DNA of 33,456 bases, taken from assembly GCF_000819685.1 (NCBI RefSeq), contig NZ_CDBR01000012.1, forward strand, positions 1 through 33,456, given 5' to 3'. Positions within the stretch are counted from its first letter, which is position 1. Each line of letters begins with the position of its first letter. Below are positions 32,287 to 33,456 of the stretch, one piece after another. The notes below the pieces were generated by a model, which made no database searches, was not told where the DNA came from, and was given only the letters and a program-made list of their open reading frames with translations. Source of the stretch: Aeromonas allosaccharophila (GTDB lineage: Bacteria; Pseudomonadota; Gammaproteobacteria; Enterobacterales; Aeromonadaceae). The position numbers and the translations under genes are program-made.

Positions 32287-33381
32287 ATGAATAAATCCAT
32301 GCTTGCGGTATTGGTCAGTGGTTTGCTGGCGGCCGGGGCCGTGCAGGCCGCCGCTCAGGACAATACCTGGTATGTCGGTGGCAAGGCTGGTTGGTCGAAC
32401 TATTACGGTGTTGATCACAACGAGTATGCCGAGGCGATTTCCCAATCCCTGGGCAATACCAGCGAGAACACGGATGATCTGGGACTGGGCCTGTTCGCCG
32501 GTTACCAGCTCAACCCCAATCTGGGCTTCGAGCTGGGTTATGACTGGCTTGGTAAATATGAGGGCAAGGCGGGGACTGGTAGCAATACCCTCAATACCGA
32601 AGCCAAAGGCCAGATGATTCAGGCCACCATGAAGATCAGCTTCCCGGCCACCAATGTGCTCGATCTTTATGGTCGGCTGGGCGGTGCTTATGCCTGGACT
32701 GAAAATGAAATCAGCTTCGCCAATGTCAGCGAGACTGGCAAGAAGCATGGTGCCGCCTTCGTCGGGGCGCTGGGTGCCGAGTACACCATCGATCGTGACT
32801 GGGCTGCCCGTCTGGAGTACCAGTACACCACGCCGCTGGGCGATACCTCGCTCGATCGCTCCGGCATCGAGCTGGATAACGGTCTGATCTCGTTCGGCAT
32901 GCTCTATCGCTTCGGCCAGCAAGGGGGCGAGGTTGCCGCACCTGCGCCAGCTCCGGCTGCTGAACCGGCCCCTGCGGTCGTGGTGGCGCCCAAGACCTTC
33001 AGCCTGAGTTCCGATGTGCTGTTCGAGTTCAACAAGGCGACCCTGAAACCGGCTGCCAATCAGGCGCTCGATGCCCTGTTCAGCCAGATTGTGGCGGCCA
33101 ATCCGAAAGATGGTGTCGCAACTGTCATCGGTTATACCGACCGCATCGGTTCCGACAACTACAACCTGGCCCTCTCCGAGAAGCGGGCCCAGAGCGTGGC
33201 CAGCTATCTGGTATCCAAAGGCTTGTATGCCGACAAGGTACGGGTCGAGGGACGTGGCAAGGCCAATCCGGTCACTGGCAGCAGCTGTGCCAGTCGCTCC
33301 AAGCAGGAGCTGATCGCCTGTCTGGCACCGGATCGCCGGGTGGAAATCCATCTGGAAGGGGTTTCCCAGCCTGTCCAATAA
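32287..33381 (+). CDS. ompA: OmpA family outer membrane protein
   Basis: The protein has 364 residues. Signal peptide MNKSMLAVLVSGLLAAGAVQA is followed by an eight-stranded beta-barrel domain (NTWYVGGKAGWSNYY ... ISFGMLYRFGQ), a proline/alanine hinge (APAPAPAAEPAPAVVV, about 219-234) and the peptidoglycan-binding OmpA domain (VLFEFNKATLKPAANQALDAL, GYTDRIGSDNYNLALSEKRA, CASRSKQELIACLAPDRRVEI with a cysteine pair). The start at 32287 is chosen because GAGGCGAAC lies upstream and it opens the signal peptide. Aeromonas strains often carry two ompA genes in tandem; the next gene would be beyond the window. Confidence 0.95.
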   Translation: MNKSMLAVLVSGLLAAGAVQAAAQDNTWYVGGKAGWSNYYGVDHNEYAEAISQSLGNTSENTDDLGLGLFAGYQLNPNLGFELGYDWLGKYEGKAGTGSNTLNTEAKGQMIQATMKISFPATNVLDLYGRLGGAYAWTENEISFANVSETGKKHGAAFVGALGAEYTIDRDWAARLEYQYTTPLGDTSLDRSGIELDNGLISFGMLYRFGQQGGEVAAPAPAPAAEPAPAVVVAPKTFSLSSDVLFEFNKATLKPAANQALDALFSQIVAANPKDGVATVIGYTDRIGSDNYNLALSEKRAQSVASYLVSKGLYADKVRVEGRGKANPVTGSSCASRSKQELIACLAPDRRVEIHLEGVSQPVQ

Positions 33382-33408
33382 GCAGAGCGACGGGAGCAAT
33401 AAATGTAA

Positions 33409-33434
33409 AAACGGGAGGCTTGGCCTCCCGTTTC
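33409..33434 (+). terminator. Terminator-like hairpin after ompA
   Basis: AAACGGGAGGC (33409-33419) pairs perfectly with GCCTCCCGTTT (33423-33433) around a 3-base loop, followed by CTT. The T-run is short but comes with the stem's TTT. Confidence 0.8.
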
Positions 33435-33456
33435 TTATGGCGCTGTCCCAATTACG

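Noticed and set aside
1..33456. tRNA or rRNA genes, including a tRNA attachment site for the element
   Set aside because: None recognised by eye on either strand; the element uses comM as its site.

Overview
The window is a stretch of gamma-proteobacterial chromosome, most likely Aeromonas or a close relative. The host genes look GC-rich (by eye, not counted) and keep enterobacterial/Vibrio-like order: yicC-rph-pyrE, yihD...srkA-dsbA, and comM divergent from ilvLGMEDA. An OmpA-family porin closes the window. The Aeromonas assignment is an inference from protein sequence and gene order.

Layout. Positions 1-300 hold the end of an IS4-family insertion sequence. Positions 367-2871 hold yicC, rph, the pyrE attenuator and pyrE. 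Positions 2916-5814 are a copper module: a CueR-type promoter, copA and cueR. Positions 5942-10884 carry a membrane diguanylate cyclase, yihD, ccoG, srkA and dsbA. Positions 10906-13946 form an NAD-salvage locus: a pncA-pncB operon divergent from an NrtR-type Nudix regulator, which is followed by a DUF523/TudS-like gene. Two tandem YihG-like acyltransferases follow (13871-15781). From 24251 on come the ilv leader and attenuator, ilvG-M-E-D-A, an HPP-family membrane protein divergent from a TetR regulator, and ompA with its terminator.

The unusual part is 17187-24052, a 6,866-bp element with visibly lower GC that splits comM (yifB). comM encodes a competence-associated AAA+ helicase. The 3' part of comM lies at 15870-17186 and the 5' part at 24053-24250. 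Fusing them at a shared AC dinucleotide (GT on the coding strand) gives an uninterrupted 504-codon frame, so excision should restore the gene. The element encodes, from left to right, a large serine recombinase (+), an unrecognised 160-aa protein (+), a small serine resolvase (-), a BT4734/VirE-N-like primase-domain protein (-), a superfamily 2 helicase-like protein (-) and a 62-aa possible DNA-binding protein (-). No capsid, tail, conjugation, resistance or toxin genes were recognised. It reads as a minimal self-integrating replicon, either a phage-satellite-like or an integrated plasmid-like element.

The element also holds structured DNA that no coding sequence explains: an 81-bp interrupted dyad between the helicase and primase genes, a 433-bp intergenic region with repeats and hairpins upstream of the resolvase, and a terminator-like hairpin in the leader of the 62-aa gene. 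These make it the best candidate for an undescribed system in the window.
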